Assembly: GCF_009451885.1 (NCBI RefSeq)
Contig: NZ_WIAO01000043.1
Location: 1 to 37,434, forward strand
Length of the DNA: 37,434 nt
Direction: 5' to 3'
Source: Glycomyces albidus
GTDB taxonomy: Bacteria > Actinomycetota > Actinomycetes > Mycobacteriales > Micromonosporaceae
Within the stretch, counting starts at the first letter, position 1; every line of letters begins with the position of its first letter. The translations under genes and the position numbers were made by a program. Below the pieces are notes generated by a model. The model saw only the letters and a list, made by a program, of their open reading frames with translations. It had not been told where the DNA came from and did no database searches. Below, piece by piece: positions 24,393 through 33,440 of this stretch.

Positions 24393-25487
24393 ATGCCAGA
24401 CGACCAGCAGGACTTCATTCCTCCCGCCAAGCCCTACCTCGGCGAGGAGGAGATCGAGGCCGCCGTCGCCGTCCTGCGCAGCGGCATGGTCGTGCAGGGC
24501 CCCGAGGTCGCCGCCTTCGAAGAGGAGTTCACCAAGGTCTCCGGCACCGCGCACTGCGTGGCCGTCAACTCCGGCACCTCCGCGCTCCAGCTCGCCCTCA
24601 TGGCGATGGGCATCGGCCCCGGCGACGAGGTCATCGTGCCCTCGTTCTCCTTCGCGGCCTCCGCCAACGCGGTCCGCCTCGTCGGCGCCGAACCGGTCTT
24701 CGCCGACATCGAGCCCGGCTCGTTCTGCATCGACCCCGACGCGGCCGCCGCCCTCGTCGGGCCCAAGACCGCCGCGATCATGCCCGTCCACCTCTACGGG
24801 CACCCGGCCGACATGACCCGCCTCACCGCGCTGGCCGAGCGGCACGACCTGGCGATCCTCGAGGACGCCTGCCAGGCGCACGGCGCCCAGGTCGACGGCC
24901 GCCCCGTCGGCTCCTTCGGCGCTGCCGGCACCTTCAGCTTCTACCCGACCAAGAACATGCACTCCCTCGAGGGCGGCATGGTCTCCACTGACGACGCCCA
25001 GCTCGCGCGGACCCTGCGCCTGCTGCGCAACCAGGGCATGGAGCAGCGGTACCAGAACGAGATCGTCGGCGCGAACATGCGCATGACCGACGTCTCGGCC
25101 GCGATCGGCCGCGTCCAGCTCGGCCGCCTCGACGGGTTCACCGAGCAGCGCCGCGCCAACGCCGCCCGCCTCGACGCCGGGATCACCTCCGTGACGACCC
25201 CGCCGGTCGCCCCGGGCGCCCGCCACATCTACCACCAGTACACCGTCCGCGTCCCCGCCGAGGCGCGCGACCGCGCGCTGGAGCAGCTCAAGGCGGCCGG
25301 CATCGGCTCGGCGGTGTACTACCCGATCCCGATCCACAAGCTCGCCCCGTACGTCGGCCTCGGCGCCGACCTCCCCGAGACCGACCGCGCCGCCGCGGAG
25401 GTCCTCTCCCTTCCCGTCCACCCCTCGCTCACCGCGGGGGACCTGGATCGCGTCGTCGACGCGGTGAACGCTTTGGAGCTGAACTAG
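24393..25487 (+). CDS. DegT/DnrJ/EryC1 sugar aminotransferase (WbpE-like)
   Basis: 364 residues from ATG 24393, with GGGGG four bases upstream. It is a PLP enzyme that aminates a keto-sugar nucleotide. NSGTSAL (59-65), EDACQAHGA (157-165, Asp158 binds the PLP ring N) and Lys187 in FSFYPTKNMH, the Schiff-base lysine, are all visible, with RMTDVSAAIG later. With the adjacent Gfo/Idh oxidoreductase it matches the WbpB-WbpE pair, which oxidises and then aminates C3 of UDP-GlcNAcA. It leads a six-gene operon; its stop overlaps the next GTG by one base (TAGTG). Confidence 0.92.
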   Translation: MPDDQQDFIPPAKPYLGEEEIEAAVAVLRSGMVVQGPEVAAFEEEFTKVSGTAHCVAVNSGTSALQLALMAMGIGPGDEVIVPSFSFAASANAVRLVGAEPVFADIEPGSFCIDPDAAAALVGPKTAAIMPVHLYGHPADMTRLTALAERHDLAILEDACQAHGAQVDGRPVGSFGAAGTFSFYPTKNMHSLEGGMVSTDDAQLARTLRLLRNQGMEQRYQNEIVGANMRMTDVSAAIGRVQLGRLDGFTEQRRANAARLDAGITSVTTPPVAPGARHIYHQYTVRVPAEARDRALEQLKAAGIGSAVYYPIPIHKLAPYVGLGADLPETDRAAAEVLSLPVHPSLTAGDLDRVVDAVNALELN

Positions 25488-26494
25488 TGGCAGATGTGCT
25501 GCGCGCCGGACTGATCGGCATGGGCGCCATGGGGCGCAACCACGCCCGGGTCGTCCACGCCATGGAAGGCGTCGAACTGGTGGCCGTGGCCGACCCGGTC
25601 GCCGACGCCGGCACGGTCCCGACCGGCGCGAGCCTGGTCGAGAACGTCGAGCAGCTCCTCGAACTGGGCATCGACTACGCGGTGGTGGCCTGCCCGACCG
25701 CGTTCCACGAGCCCGTCGGCCTGGCCCTCGCCGAGGCCGGCGTCTCGGCCCTCATCGAGAAGCCGCTGGCGCACACCGCCGAGGCGGCCGCCCGCCTCGC
25801 CGAGGCGTTCGAGTCCCGCGGCCTGGTCGCCGCGGTCGGCCACATCGAGCGGTACAACCCTGCGATCGTCTCCATGCGCGACCGGCTCGAGGCCGGCGAG
25901 CTCGGCGAGGTCCTCCAGGTCGTCACCCGCCGCCAGGGCCCGTTCCCCGGCCGCATCGCCGACGTCGGCGTCGTCAAGGACCTCGCCACCCACGACATCG
26001 ACCTGACCGGGTTCGTCACCGGCCAGGCCTACCGGACCATCAGCGCCCAGACCGTCTCCCGGTCCGGCCGCGAGCACGAGGACATGCTCGCCGCCGTCGC
26101 CCACCTCGACCGGGGCGCGATCGCCAACCACTCCGTGAACTGGCTGAGCCCCTTCAAGGAGCGCACCACCGTCGTCACCGGCGACAAGGGCTGCTTCGTG
26201 GCCGACACGCTCACCGCCGACCTCACGTTCTACGCGAACGGCGTCGTCGACACCGAGTGGGAGGCCATCAGCAACTTCCGCGGCGTCTCCGAGGGCGACA
26301 TGATCCGCTACGCGATCCGCAAGCGCGAGCCGCTGCTGGTCGAGCACGAGACCTTCCGGGACGCCGTGCTCGGCAAGGAGTCCAACATCGTCGACCTGCG
26401 CCAGGGCGCCGCCATCGTCGAGGTCTCCGAGATGATGCTGCGCTCGGCCGCGACCGGCCAGACCGTCGTGCTGGACCGGGCCGGGGCCCGCTGA
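25487..26494 (+). CDS. Gfo/Idh/MocA oxidoreductase (WbpB-like)
   Basis: 335 residues from GTG 25487. The N-terminal Rossmann motif GLIGMGAMGRNHA is at 8-20, the family lysine is in EKP (91-93), and the second domain holds KDLATHDIDL with the conserved Asp/His. WbpB oxidises C3 of UDP-GlcNAcA for the aminotransferase to act on; the tight pairing with the DegT gene supports that reaction here. It overlaps both neighbours by one base (TAGTG and TGATG). Other Gfo/Idh substrates cannot be excluded from sequence alone. Confidence 0.88.
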   Translation: MADVLRAGLIGMGAMGRNHARVVHAMEGVELVAVADPVADAGTVPTGASLVENVEQLLELGIDYAVVACPTAFHEPVGLALAEAGVSALIEKPLAHTAEAAARLAEAFESRGLVAAVGHIERYNPAIVSMRDRLEAGELGEVLQVVTRRQGPFPGRIADVGVVKDLATHDIDLTGFVTGQAYRTISAQTVSRSGREHEDMLAAVAHLDRGAIANHSVNWLSPFKERTTVVTGDKGCFVADTLTADLTFYANGVVDTEWEAISNFRGVSEGDMIRYAIRKREPLLVEHETFRDAVLGKESNIVDLRQGAAIVEVSEMMLRSAATGQTVVLDRAGAR

Positions 26495-27471
26495 TGAGCG
26501 CCGACGCGGTCGCCGGGGGCCGGACGGCCTCCCCGGTGGAGCGCGTGCTGGCCGCCGGGCGCGAGCTCGAGGCGGCCGCCGGCGACGACCGGCCCGAAGC
26601 GGTCTACCGGGCGTTCGCGACCGAGGTCGCCGCCGTGCTCTCGCCGGCGACGCTCGCGTTCTCCGCCGACGAGCGCGCCGAATGCTGGGAGGCGGTCGCC
26701 GAGTTCGCCGACGAGCACCTCACCGAGGAGATCCGCCTGCGGCTCCCCGCCGAGCAGCGCGTCCGCGTGTCCCTCGCCGAGCGCCGCGAGACCGCGCTCC
26801 TCGAGGCGGCACTGGCCGACGAGGAACCCGGGTTCCTCCTCGAGGACGGCCGGCTGTACGCCCGCTACCCCGGGTTTCGGGAGCGCGCGCACGGCCTGCC
26901 CCCGGAGTGGTACGAGGTCGGCGCCGGTGAATGCGGCACCGACGAGCGCGTCGCCGACCGCCTCGAGCGCGGCGTCCAGCCGCGCTACGTGGTCTGGACC
27001 GGCGTCAAGCGCGCCGACTACCGGATCGAGTACTCGTTCTACGCGCCCGTCGAAGGGCTGGGGGCCGAGTCCGTCCGCGTCGGCGCGGTCAGGATCGAGG
27101 CGGGCGGCGCCCCGGCGCCGCGCGCCGCCGTCGCCGCCGGCGGGCCGGACGGCCCCGAGATCGAGGCCGAGGTCGAGGTCAAGGCCGACGGGGAGGCCAC
27201 CGCCGTGACCGCCCGCCTGCTCACCGCCGAGCTGATCGGGCGGGGCCCGGGGCGCTGGACGCTGCGGGCCTACCTCACCCTGCGGGACTGCACGTACGAC
27301 CTGCCGCTCAAGGCGCCCGCCGGGTACATCCAGCGCGCGGGGATGCCGCCGGGCGTGTCGGTGGACTGGGACGCCGAGCGGGCCCTGGCGGTCAAGGTCG
27401 GTGAGCGCGCGACGCTGCGCGGCCCGGCCCGCCTGCTCCCACCGAGTATCAAGCTGAGCTTCAGAAAGTGA
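26494..27471 (+). CDS. uncharacterised protein, possibly a detached glycosyltransferase accessory domain
   Basis: 325 residues, not recognised with certainty. It is acidic and Ala/Arg/Glu-rich. The first half is helical (SPVERVLAAGRELEAAAG, then RLPAEQRVRVSLAERRE and LEDGRLYARYPGFRE). The second half looks like beta-strands (YRIEYSFYAPVEGL; IEAEVEVKADGEATAV; WTLRAYLTLRDCTYDLPL). This order resembles, from memory, the C-terminal part of long actinobacterial family-2 glycosyltransferases of teichoic/teichulosonic acid loci, but no catalytic GT-A domain is present. It overlaps the oxidoreductase (TGATG) and the dehydrogenase (GTGA), so it is co-translated with sugar-nucleotide enzymes. Function open. 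Confidence 0.7.
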   Translation: MSADAVAGGRTASPVERVLAAGRELEAAAGDDRPEAVYRAFATEVAAVLSPATLAFSADERAECWEAVAEFADEHLTEEIRLRLPAEQRVRVSLAERRETALLEAALADEEPGFLLEDGRLYARYPGFRERAHGLPPEWYEVGAGECGTDERVADRLERGVQPRYVVWTGVKRADYRIEYSFYAPVEGLGAESVRVGAVRIEAGGAPAPRAAVAAGGPDGPEIEAEVEVKADGEATAVTARLLTAELIGRGPGRWTLRAYLTLRDCTYDLPLKAPAGYIQRAGMPPGVSVDWDAERALAVKVGERATLRGPARLLPPSIKLSFRK

Positions 27472-28760
27472 ACCCAATGCGCATCTGTGTAGTAGCCCTC
27501 GGCAAGATCGGACTGCCGCTGGCGGTCCAGTTCGCCTCGAAGGGGCACCGCGTCATCGGCGCCGACGTCAACCCGCGGGTGGTCGAGGCCGTCAACGGCG
27601 GCGTCGAGCCCTTCCCGGGCGAGCACCGCCTCGGCGAGCTGCTGAAGGAGACCACGGCGGCCGGGACGCTGACCGCGACGACCGACACGGCCGCGGCCGT
27701 GGCCGAGTCCGAGGCCGTCGTCATCGTCGTGCCCCTGTTCGTGGACGCCGAGGGCGTCCCGGACTTCGGCTGGATGGACGCCGCCACCGAGGCCGTCGCG
27801 AAGGGCCTCAAGCCCGGCACGCTCGTCTCCTATGAGACGACGCTCCCGGTGGGCACGACCCGCGAGCGCTGGGCGCCGATGCTCGAGGCCGGTTCGGGCC
27901 TCAAGGCCGGCAAGGACTTCCACCTGGTGTTCAGCCCCGAGCGGGTCCTGACCGGGCGGGTCTTCGCGGACCTGCGCCGCTACCCGAAGCTCGTCGGCGG
28001 GATCGACGACGCCTCGGCGAAGGCCGGCACCGCGTTCTACGAGGCCGTGCTCGACTTCGACGAGCGGGACGACCTGCCGCGCGCCAACGGCGTGTGGGAC
28101 CTGGGCTCCTCGGAGGCGTCCGAGATGGCGAAGCTCGCCGAGACGACCTACCGGGACGTCAACATCGGCCTGGCGAACCAGTTCGCGCGGTTCGCCGACA
28201 AGCGCGGCCTGGACGTCATGAAGGTCATCGAGGCCTGCAACTCGCAGCCGTACAGCCACATCCACCGCCCCGGCATCGCCGTCGGCGGCCACTGCATCCC
28301 GATCTACCCGCAGATGTACCTGTGGAACGACCCGGAGGCGACCGTGGTGCGCGCGGCGCGCCAGGCGAACGCCGGCATGCCCGCGTACGCGGTCGAGGTA
28401 CTGGCCGCCGCCTACGGCGACCTCGAGGGCGCGAACGTCCTCATCTTGGGCGCGGCCTACCGCGGCGGCGTCAAGGAGACCGCGTTCTCCGGCGTGTTCC
28501 CGCTGGTGGAGTCGTTGCGCGCCAAGGGCGCGAACCCGTTCGTGGCCGACCCGATGTACACGGTCGAGGAGCTGGAGCACGAGGGCCTGCCCGCGCACCG
28601 CGGCGAGGCCGTGACCGCCGCGGTGGTCCAGGCCGACCACGACGAGTACCGGACGCTCGCGCCCGCCGACCTGCCCGAGGTGCGGGTCCTGCTGGACGGC
28701 CGCCGCGTCACCGACCCGGCCGCCTGGTCCGGCCGCCGCCACATCGTCCTGGGCGAATAG
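27468..28760 (+). CDS. nucleotide-sugar 6-dehydrogenase (WbpA/WecC-like)
   Basis: 430 residues from GTG 27468 (or ATG 27477). UDP-glucose/GDP-mannose dehydrogenase family, which makes UDP-uronic acids by two NAD-linked oxidations. Visible are a Rossmann start (VVALGKIGLPLAV), YETTLPVGTT, FSPERVL, the middle-domain EMAKLAETTYRDVNI (Lys222) and the catalytic Cys276 in VGGHCIPIYP. The family usually has Asp where this has Tyr280. In this operon it likely converts UDP-GlcNAc to UDP-GlcNAcA, the first step of the WbpA-B-E route. It overlaps the unknown gene by four bases and the next glycosyltransferase by one. Confidence 0.9.
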   Translation: MNPMRICVVALGKIGLPLAVQFASKGHRVIGADVNPRVVEAVNGGVEPFPGEHRLGELLKETTAAGTLTATTDTAAAVAESEAVVIVVPLFVDAEGVPDFGWMDAATEAVAKGLKPGTLVSYETTLPVGTTRERWAPMLEAGSGLKAGKDFHLVFSPERVLTGRVFADLRRYPKLVGGIDDASAKAGTAFYEAVLDFDERDDLPRANGVWDLGSSEASEMAKLAETTYRDVNIGLANQFARFADKRGLDVMKVIEACNSQPYSHIHRPGIAVGGHCIPIYPQMYLWNDPEATVVRAARQANAGMPAYAVEVLAAAYGDLEGANVLILGAAYRGGVKETAFSGVFPLVESLRAKGANPFVADPMYTVEELEHEGLPAHRGEAVTAAVVQADHDEYRTLAPADLPEVRVLLDGRRVTDPAAWSGRRHIVLGE

Positions 28761-30274
28761 TGGACCGGGGGGAGGCCGCGGCCGCGCCGGCGCCCCGGCG
28801 CGTCGTCATGGTGGTCCCCAACCGGATCGACGGCGACTCGCGGGTGCAGAAGGCGGCGGCGTCGATCGCCGCCGCCGGCTTCGAGACGCACCTGGTGGGC
28901 GTCTCGGTCACCGGCGAGGCGGAGCGGTACGAGCAGGACGGGGCCCGGTTCCACAAGATCCCGCTGCCGAAGATGGACCCGCCGGCGTCGCTGCGGCGGT
29001 TCGTCGGGGCGCTGCGGTACCCGCTGGCGTACCGGGACGCCGAGCGGGCCCGGCGCCGCGCCCGGCATGTGAAGGCCGCCCGGTACGAACTGGAGGCGCT
29101 CGCGATCGCCCCGAAGGGCCGCGGGGGCCTGCGGCTCCCGCTGCTGGTCCACCGGGCCGGACGCAAGGCCGAGCGGGTGTGGATCGGGCGCCGCGTCGCC
29201 CAGACCAAGGCCCGCGACCGGTTCGCCAAGCGCGACGACGGCCGCCTGGAGCGCCTCGAGGGCCGCTGGTGGGGGCTGCTCCTCGGCGACCGGGCCTGGC
29301 GGCGGCTCGACGTGAACATGCTCCGGTTCGAGCTGGCGTTCCGGCCCGAGATCGTGGCGCTGGAACCGGATCTGCTCCACGCCCACGACGCCTACTCGGT
29401 CGGCGTGTGCGTGCGCGCCGCCGCGCACCTGCGCCGGCGCGGCAAAGACGTGAAGGTCGTCTACGACGCGCACGAGTTCGTGCCCGGCCACGAGGGGCTC
29501 GGGGCGCGCAAGCTCGACGCCCAGTCCCGCTGGGAGCGCCAGTACCTGCCCGGCGCCGACGCGGTCGTCACCGTCTCGCGCCCGCTCGCGAAGCTCCTCA
29601 AGGAGCGCCACGGGCTCGACCGCGAACCCGCGGTGGTGCTCAACGCCCCGCTCGGCGACCCGCCGGCGCGCCCGGACCCGGGCGACGTCCGCTCCGACTT
29701 CGGGCTCGACGCCGGCACCCCGCTCGCGGTCTACAGCGGCTGGGCCTCGCCCGAGCGGCAGCTCGAGGTCATGCTCGAGGCCGCGCGGCTCGTCCCGGGC
29801 CTGCACATGGCGTTCCTGGTCAGCCGCCACGACACCAACCCGTACGTCAAGCGGCTGCGCGAGCTCGCGGAGGACCTCGGCATCGCCGACCGGCTCCACT
29901 TCCGCGGGTACGTGGCGTACGAGGACCTGCCGCGGTTCCTGTCGACCGCCGACATGGGGATCCACCCGATGCCGACCGGCTCGGTGAACCACGAGATCGC
30001 CCTCCCGAACAAGTTCTTCGAGTACTGCCACGCCCGGCTCCCGCTCGTCGTCACCGAGGTGAAGACCCTCTCGGCCGAGGTGCGGCGCCTGGGCAACGGC
30101 GAGGTCTTCACCTCCGGCGACGCCCGGAGCCTCGCCGACGCGATCGGCCGGATCCTGGCCGACCCGGACCGCTACCGCCGCGCGTACCGCGACCCGGAGC
30201 TGCTCGCGGAGTACTCGTGGGAGCACCAGGCGCTCGAGTACGTTCGGATCTACAAAGAGCTCATCGGAGGATGA
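28760..30274 (+). CDS. GT4-type glycosyltransferase
   Basis: 504 residues from GTG 28760, which overlaps the dehydrogenase stop (TAGTG). The N-terminus RRVVMVVPNRIDGDSRVQKA is a GT-B first strand and loop. A basic insert of about 100 residues (60-190) precedes HAHDAYSVGVC and VVYDAHEFVPGHEG. The donor domain holds LAVYSGWASPERQL and HEIALPNKFFEYCHARLPLVV, which carries the EX7E-like acidic residues. Its N-terminus closely matches the partial gene at 37038, so the two are probably paralogues. The sugar transferred is unknown; an aminouronic acid donor made by the same operon is plausible. Confidence 0.86.
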   Translation: MDRGEAAAAPAPRRVVMVVPNRIDGDSRVQKAAASIAAAGFETHLVGVSVTGEAERYEQDGARFHKIPLPKMDPPASLRRFVGALRYPLAYRDAERARRRARHVKAARYELEALAIAPKGRGGLRLPLLVHRAGRKAERVWIGRRVAQTKARDRFAKRDDGRLERLEGRWWGLLLGDRAWRRLDVNMLRFELAFRPEIVALEPDLLHAHDAYSVGVCVRAAAHLRRRGKDVKVVYDAHEFVPGHEGLGARKLDAQSRWERQYLPGADAVVTVSRPLAKLLKERHGLDREPAVVLNAPLGDPPARPDPGDVRSDFGLDAGTPLAVYSGWASPERQLEVMLEAARLVPGLHMAFLVSRHDTNPYVKRLRELAEDLGIADRLHFRGYVAYEDLPRFLSTADMGIHPMPTGSVNHEIALPNKFFEYCHARLPLVVTEVKTLSAEVRRLGNGEVFTSGDARSLADAIGRILADPDRYRRAYRDPELLAEYSWEHQALEYVRIYKELIGG

Positions 30275-30279
30275 CAGGA

Positions 30280-31260
30280 ATGAGTTGGCTGGTCACCGGC
30301 GGCGCCGGGTACATCGGCTCCCATGTGGTCCGGGAGATGGCGGCCGCCGGCGAGCGGGTCGTGGTCCTCGACGACCTCAGCACCGGCAATCCCGGCCGCC
30401 TGCCGGCCGGCGTGCCGGTCGAGCAGGGCAGCGTCCTCGACCGCGAGCGGCTCGAACGCGTCCTGCGCTCGCACGAGCTCTCCGGCGTCGTCCACATCGC
30501 CGCCAAGAAGCAGGTCGGCGAGTCGGTCGAGCGCCCGCTCGAGTACTACCGGGACAACGTCGAGGGGCTGCGGACCGTCCTGGAGGCGGCGGCCGCCGCG
30601 GGTGTCCGGAGCTTCCTGTTCTCGTCCTCGGCCGCCGTGTACGGCATGCCGGACGTCGACCTGGTCACCGAGGACACCCCGTGCGCGCCGATGAGCCCGT
30701 ACGGCGAGACCAAGCTGGCCGGCGAGTGGCTGGTGCGGGCCGCGGGCCGGGCCCACGGCATGGCCACGGCGTGCCTGCGCTACTTCAACGTGGCCGGCGC
30801 GGCGGTGCCCGAGCTCGCCGACGAGGGCGTGTTCAACCTGATCCCGATGGTCTTCGACCGGTTGACGCGCGGCGAGGCGCCGCTGGTCTTCGGCGACGAC
30901 TACCCGACCGCCGACGGCACCTGCGAACGCGACTTCGTCCACGTCGAGGACGTCGCCTCCGCGCACCTGGCGGCGGCCCGCCGGCTCGAATCCGACCCCG
31001 AGGCCCGGCTGGTGCTCAACATCGGCCGCGGCGAGGGCGCCTCGGTTGCGGCCATGGTCGAGATGATCCTGGACGTCACCGGCCGCCGCGACGTGCGGCC
31101 CGAGGTCGTCCCGCGGCGCGCGGGCGACCCGGCGCGGGTCATCGCCTCCGCGGACCTGGCCCGCAAGGAGCTCGACTGGACGGCGCGGTACGGCGTGCGC
31201 GAGATGGTCGAGTCCGCTTGGCGGGGATGGTGCCTGCGGCACCCCGAGGCCCGGAGCTGA
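30280..31260 (+). CDS. galE: UDP-glucose 4-epimerase
   Basis: 326 residues, extended SDR fold. TGGAGYIGS (6-14) binds NAD, and the catalytic set is Ser115-117 with Tyr141-x3-Lys145 in YGETKLAGE. FNVAGA, the DGTCERDFVHVEDVA block and the C-terminal LDWTARYG are typical of GalE. It interconverts UDP-Glc and UDP-Gal, or the GlcNAc/GalNAc pair. ATG 30280 is preferred over ATG 30271 because GGAGG at 30266-30270 is nine bases before it. It is the last gene of the operon begun by the DegT gene, followed by a strong terminator. Confidence 0.93.
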   Translation: MSWLVTGGAGYIGSHVVREMAAAGERVVVLDDLSTGNPGRLPAGVPVEQGSVLDRERLERVLRSHELSGVVHIAAKKQVGESVERPLEYYRDNVEGLRTVLEAAAAAGVRSFLFSSSAAVYGMPDVDLVTEDTPCAPMSPYGETKLAGEWLVRAAGRAHGMATACLRYFNVAGAAVPELADEGVFNLIPMVFDRLTRGEAPLVFGDDYPTADGTCERDFVHVEDVASAHLAAARRLESDPEARLVLNIGRGEGASVAAMVEMILDVTGRRDVRPEVVPRRAGDPARVIASADLARKELDWTARYGVREMVESAWRGWCLRHPEARS

Positions 31261-31275
31261 CCGGACCCCGACACG

Positions 31276-31318
31276 ACGGGAGCGCCTCCCGGGCCGACGG
31301 CCCGGGAGGCGCTCCCGT
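31276..31318. terminator. 20-bp-stem bidirectional terminator
   Basis: Bases 31276-31295 pair perfectly with 31299-31318 around GAC (core GCGCCTCCCGGGCC). It lies between the stops of galE (31260) and the minus-strand glycosyltransferase (31326), so it can serve both convergent operons. Confidence 0.88.
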
Positions 31319-31325
31319 TCGCGGC

Positions 31326-33440
31326 TTACCGCCGCTCGCCGAAGAACAGCTCGTCGAAGTCGGCGCTGACCACCGACCAGTCCCAAGTGGACAGAGCGTA
31401 TTCGGAGGCGAGCTTGGCGTGGTCGCGCCAGGCCTCCTCGGTCGCGTTGACCTCCAGGATGCGCCGGACGGCCTCCTCCGGGGTGTCCAGGACCCAGCCC
31501 TTCGGGTACAGGGTGCGGGCGCTGTGGACCTTGCCGGCGTAGAACGGCCAGTCGCGGACCACGGGCACCGCGCCGCTGGCCGCGCCCTCCATGAGGCCGA
31601 CGTGGCAGCCTTCGCGCACCGAGGAGCTGAGGATGAACCCGATCTCGGTGAGCCTGCCCGCGACGTCGTCGGTCGGGCCGAGCCGCAGCACGGCGCCGGA
31701 CTTGACCAGCGGCTCGATCTCCTTCATGAAGTTGTTCAGGTACTTCCGGGTGGCGCGGCTGGTCCTGGGGTCCATGTCGCCGCCGACCAGCAGCAGCCGG
31801 TAGCGCTCGTCCTCGGCGCGGAGGAGGCGGAGGACCTCCACCGCCCAGAGCGGGTCCTTCGCGACCTGGCTGATGCCGACGAGTCCGATGTTGTAGCGGG
31901 CGTCCGGGGTCTTCTCCCGGTCGAAGTCGCTGAGCGGCATGGCGTTGTGCAGGACGTGGGTGCGCGGCGCCAGCGGGCCGCGCAGCTGCGGCACCTGCTC
32001 GGTGACGAGGTCGCGCACGTGCTCGGCGACGAACACGAGGTCGTCGATGCGGGAGAAGTCCACGACCTGCGGCCAGCGGGTGAACGCCTCGTAGCTGTGC
32101 AGCCGGACGATGATCCGGGTGTCGCCGGGGTCGATCGTGGTGAGCATCGCGGCCGGCCCCACGCACCAGTCGAGGAATACGACGTCGGCCCAGTCCAGGT
32201 GCGGCCGCATGAGGGCCTCGACCGTGTCGGCGTACTCCGGGTCGCCGCCGAGCCGCTCCTGGAGGACCCGCCAGTCCGACCCGGTGGCCTTGCGGAGCGA
32301 CTGCTGCGCCGCCATGTCCAGGTACCGCACCTCCACCTCGGGGTGGTTGCGGTAGCGGTCGAGGATGTGGAACAGGAAGTTGTCGTTCTGGCTGGTGGTC
32401 ACCAGCAGCCGCAGCGGGCGGTCCGCGGGCGCCGGCGCGGGCGGGCGGAGCCGGCCGCGCGGGGTCATGATCGTCTTCATGGCGGGCGAGCGGTGGAACT
32501 GCTCGGCGTAGCCCTTGGCGTCGGCGGCCAGCGGCGAGGAGAGCTGGTCGATGTGGCTGACCCGGTGGAAGCCGAGGACGAGCGCGCGGTTGAGCGCGAG
32601 CGCGGCCTCTTCGTACTTCCCTTCGCCCAGGAGCCGGTCGCCGTTGGCGAGCAGCGCCTGCACGGCCCGGGAGGTGAACTCGGGGTCGACGCCGCGCTTG
32701 AACTCCTTCGTCGCGGCCTTCTCGAGCAGTTCGGCCTTGACCGCGGTGTCGGAGATCTTGGAGGCGGTCAGCGCGAGTGCGTACGCGCCGCCGCTGGGCT
32801 TGCCCGCCCAGTACATGGCCTCGGCGACCCGGCGTCCGATGCGGACGCGCAGCGCCTCCGGCACGCCCGGGGCCCGCAGCGGCAGGCGCCACAGGCGGGC
32901 GCCGAGACTGCGGCGCATGACCGGGCGGGGGGTGAGGAGGCGCTCGGTCGCGTCGGGGATTCGCTTGAAGGCCCGGCCGAAGTCGCTGAGCGCGAGGGAG
33001 ACCGGGCGCCGGAACGGGCCGGGGCGGGCGGGCCCGCCCTGCTCGTTGATGTCGCGCACGGCGTTCAGGGCCGGGGCGAAGCCGAAGACGGCTTTGGCGG
33101 TGCGGTTGCGCTGGGCGAGCTGCCAGACGGTGTAGACGGCGCCGTCGTCGAGCGCGACGAGCACGTGGGCGGTGCGGGCCCGGGTGCGCAGCCAGCGGTC
33201 CGTCTTGCAGCGCAGCCAGACCTGCTCGCCGTACGGGAGGTCGACGGCGCGCCGCTTGTTGGCGCGGGGGAGCTGGTGGGTGTGGGCGAACTCGACCTTG
33301 TCGGTGAGGTCGCCGAGCCACGACTCGGAGACCGAGCCGGCGAAGGAGACGCCCGCGCCCGCGTCCTCGAGCTTGCGGACGGCGTCGGCGACCGCGCTGA
33401 TCGGGGAGTTCTTACTGCTGATGAACAGGACGTCGATCAC
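31326..33440 (-). CDS. large two-part glycosyltransferase
   Basis: 704 residues from GTG 33440, which overlaps the upstream gene by four bases (GTGA). The first part begins like a GT-B domain (MIDVLFISSKNSPISAV), has a basic linker and includes a TPR-like helical pair (GDRLLGEGKYEEAALALNRALVLG, about 277-300). From about residue 350 a second GT-B-like unit appears: LRLLVTTSQNDN, FLDWCVGPAAML, NIGLVGISQVAKDP, LLLVGGDMDP and the GT4-like SSSVREGCHVGLMEGAASGAVPVV near the end. The C-terminal part is probably catalytic. Two GT-like units in one chain could add two sugars or be a degenerate pair. Substrates unknown. Confidence 0.75.
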   Translation of the reverse strand: MIDVLFISSKNSPISAVADAVRKLEDAGAGVSFAGSVSESWLGDLTDKVEFAHTHQLPRANKRRAVDLPYGEQVWLRCKTDRWLRTRARTAHVLVALDDGAVYTVWQLAQRNRTAKAVFGFAPALNAVRDINEQGGPARPGPFRRPVSLALSDFGRAFKRIPDATERLLTPRPVMRRSLGARLWRLPLRAPGVPEALRVRIGRRVAEAMYWAGKPSGGAYALALTASKISDTAVKAELLEKAATKEFKRGVDPEFTSRAVQALLANGDRLLGEGKYEEAALALNRALVLGFHRVSHIDQLSSPLAADAKGYAEQFHRSPAMKTIMTPRGRLRPPAPAPADRPLRLLVTTSQNDNFLFHILDRYRNHPEVEVRYLDMAAQQSLRKATGSDWRVLQERLGGDPEYADTVEALMRPHLDWADVVFLDWCVGPAAMLTTIDPGDTRIIVRLHSYEAFTRWPQVVDFSRIDDLVFVAEHVRDLVTEQVPQLRGPLAPRTHVLHNAMPLSDFDREKTPDARYNIGLVGISQVAKDPLWAVEVLRLLRAEDERYRLLLVGGDMDPRTSRATRKYLNNFMKEIEPLVKSGAVLRLGPTDDVAGRLTEIGFILSSSVREGCHVGLMEGAASGAVPVVRDWPFYAGKVHSARTLYPKGWVLDTPEEAVRRILEVNATEEAWRDHAKLASEYALSTWDWSVVSADFDELFFGERR

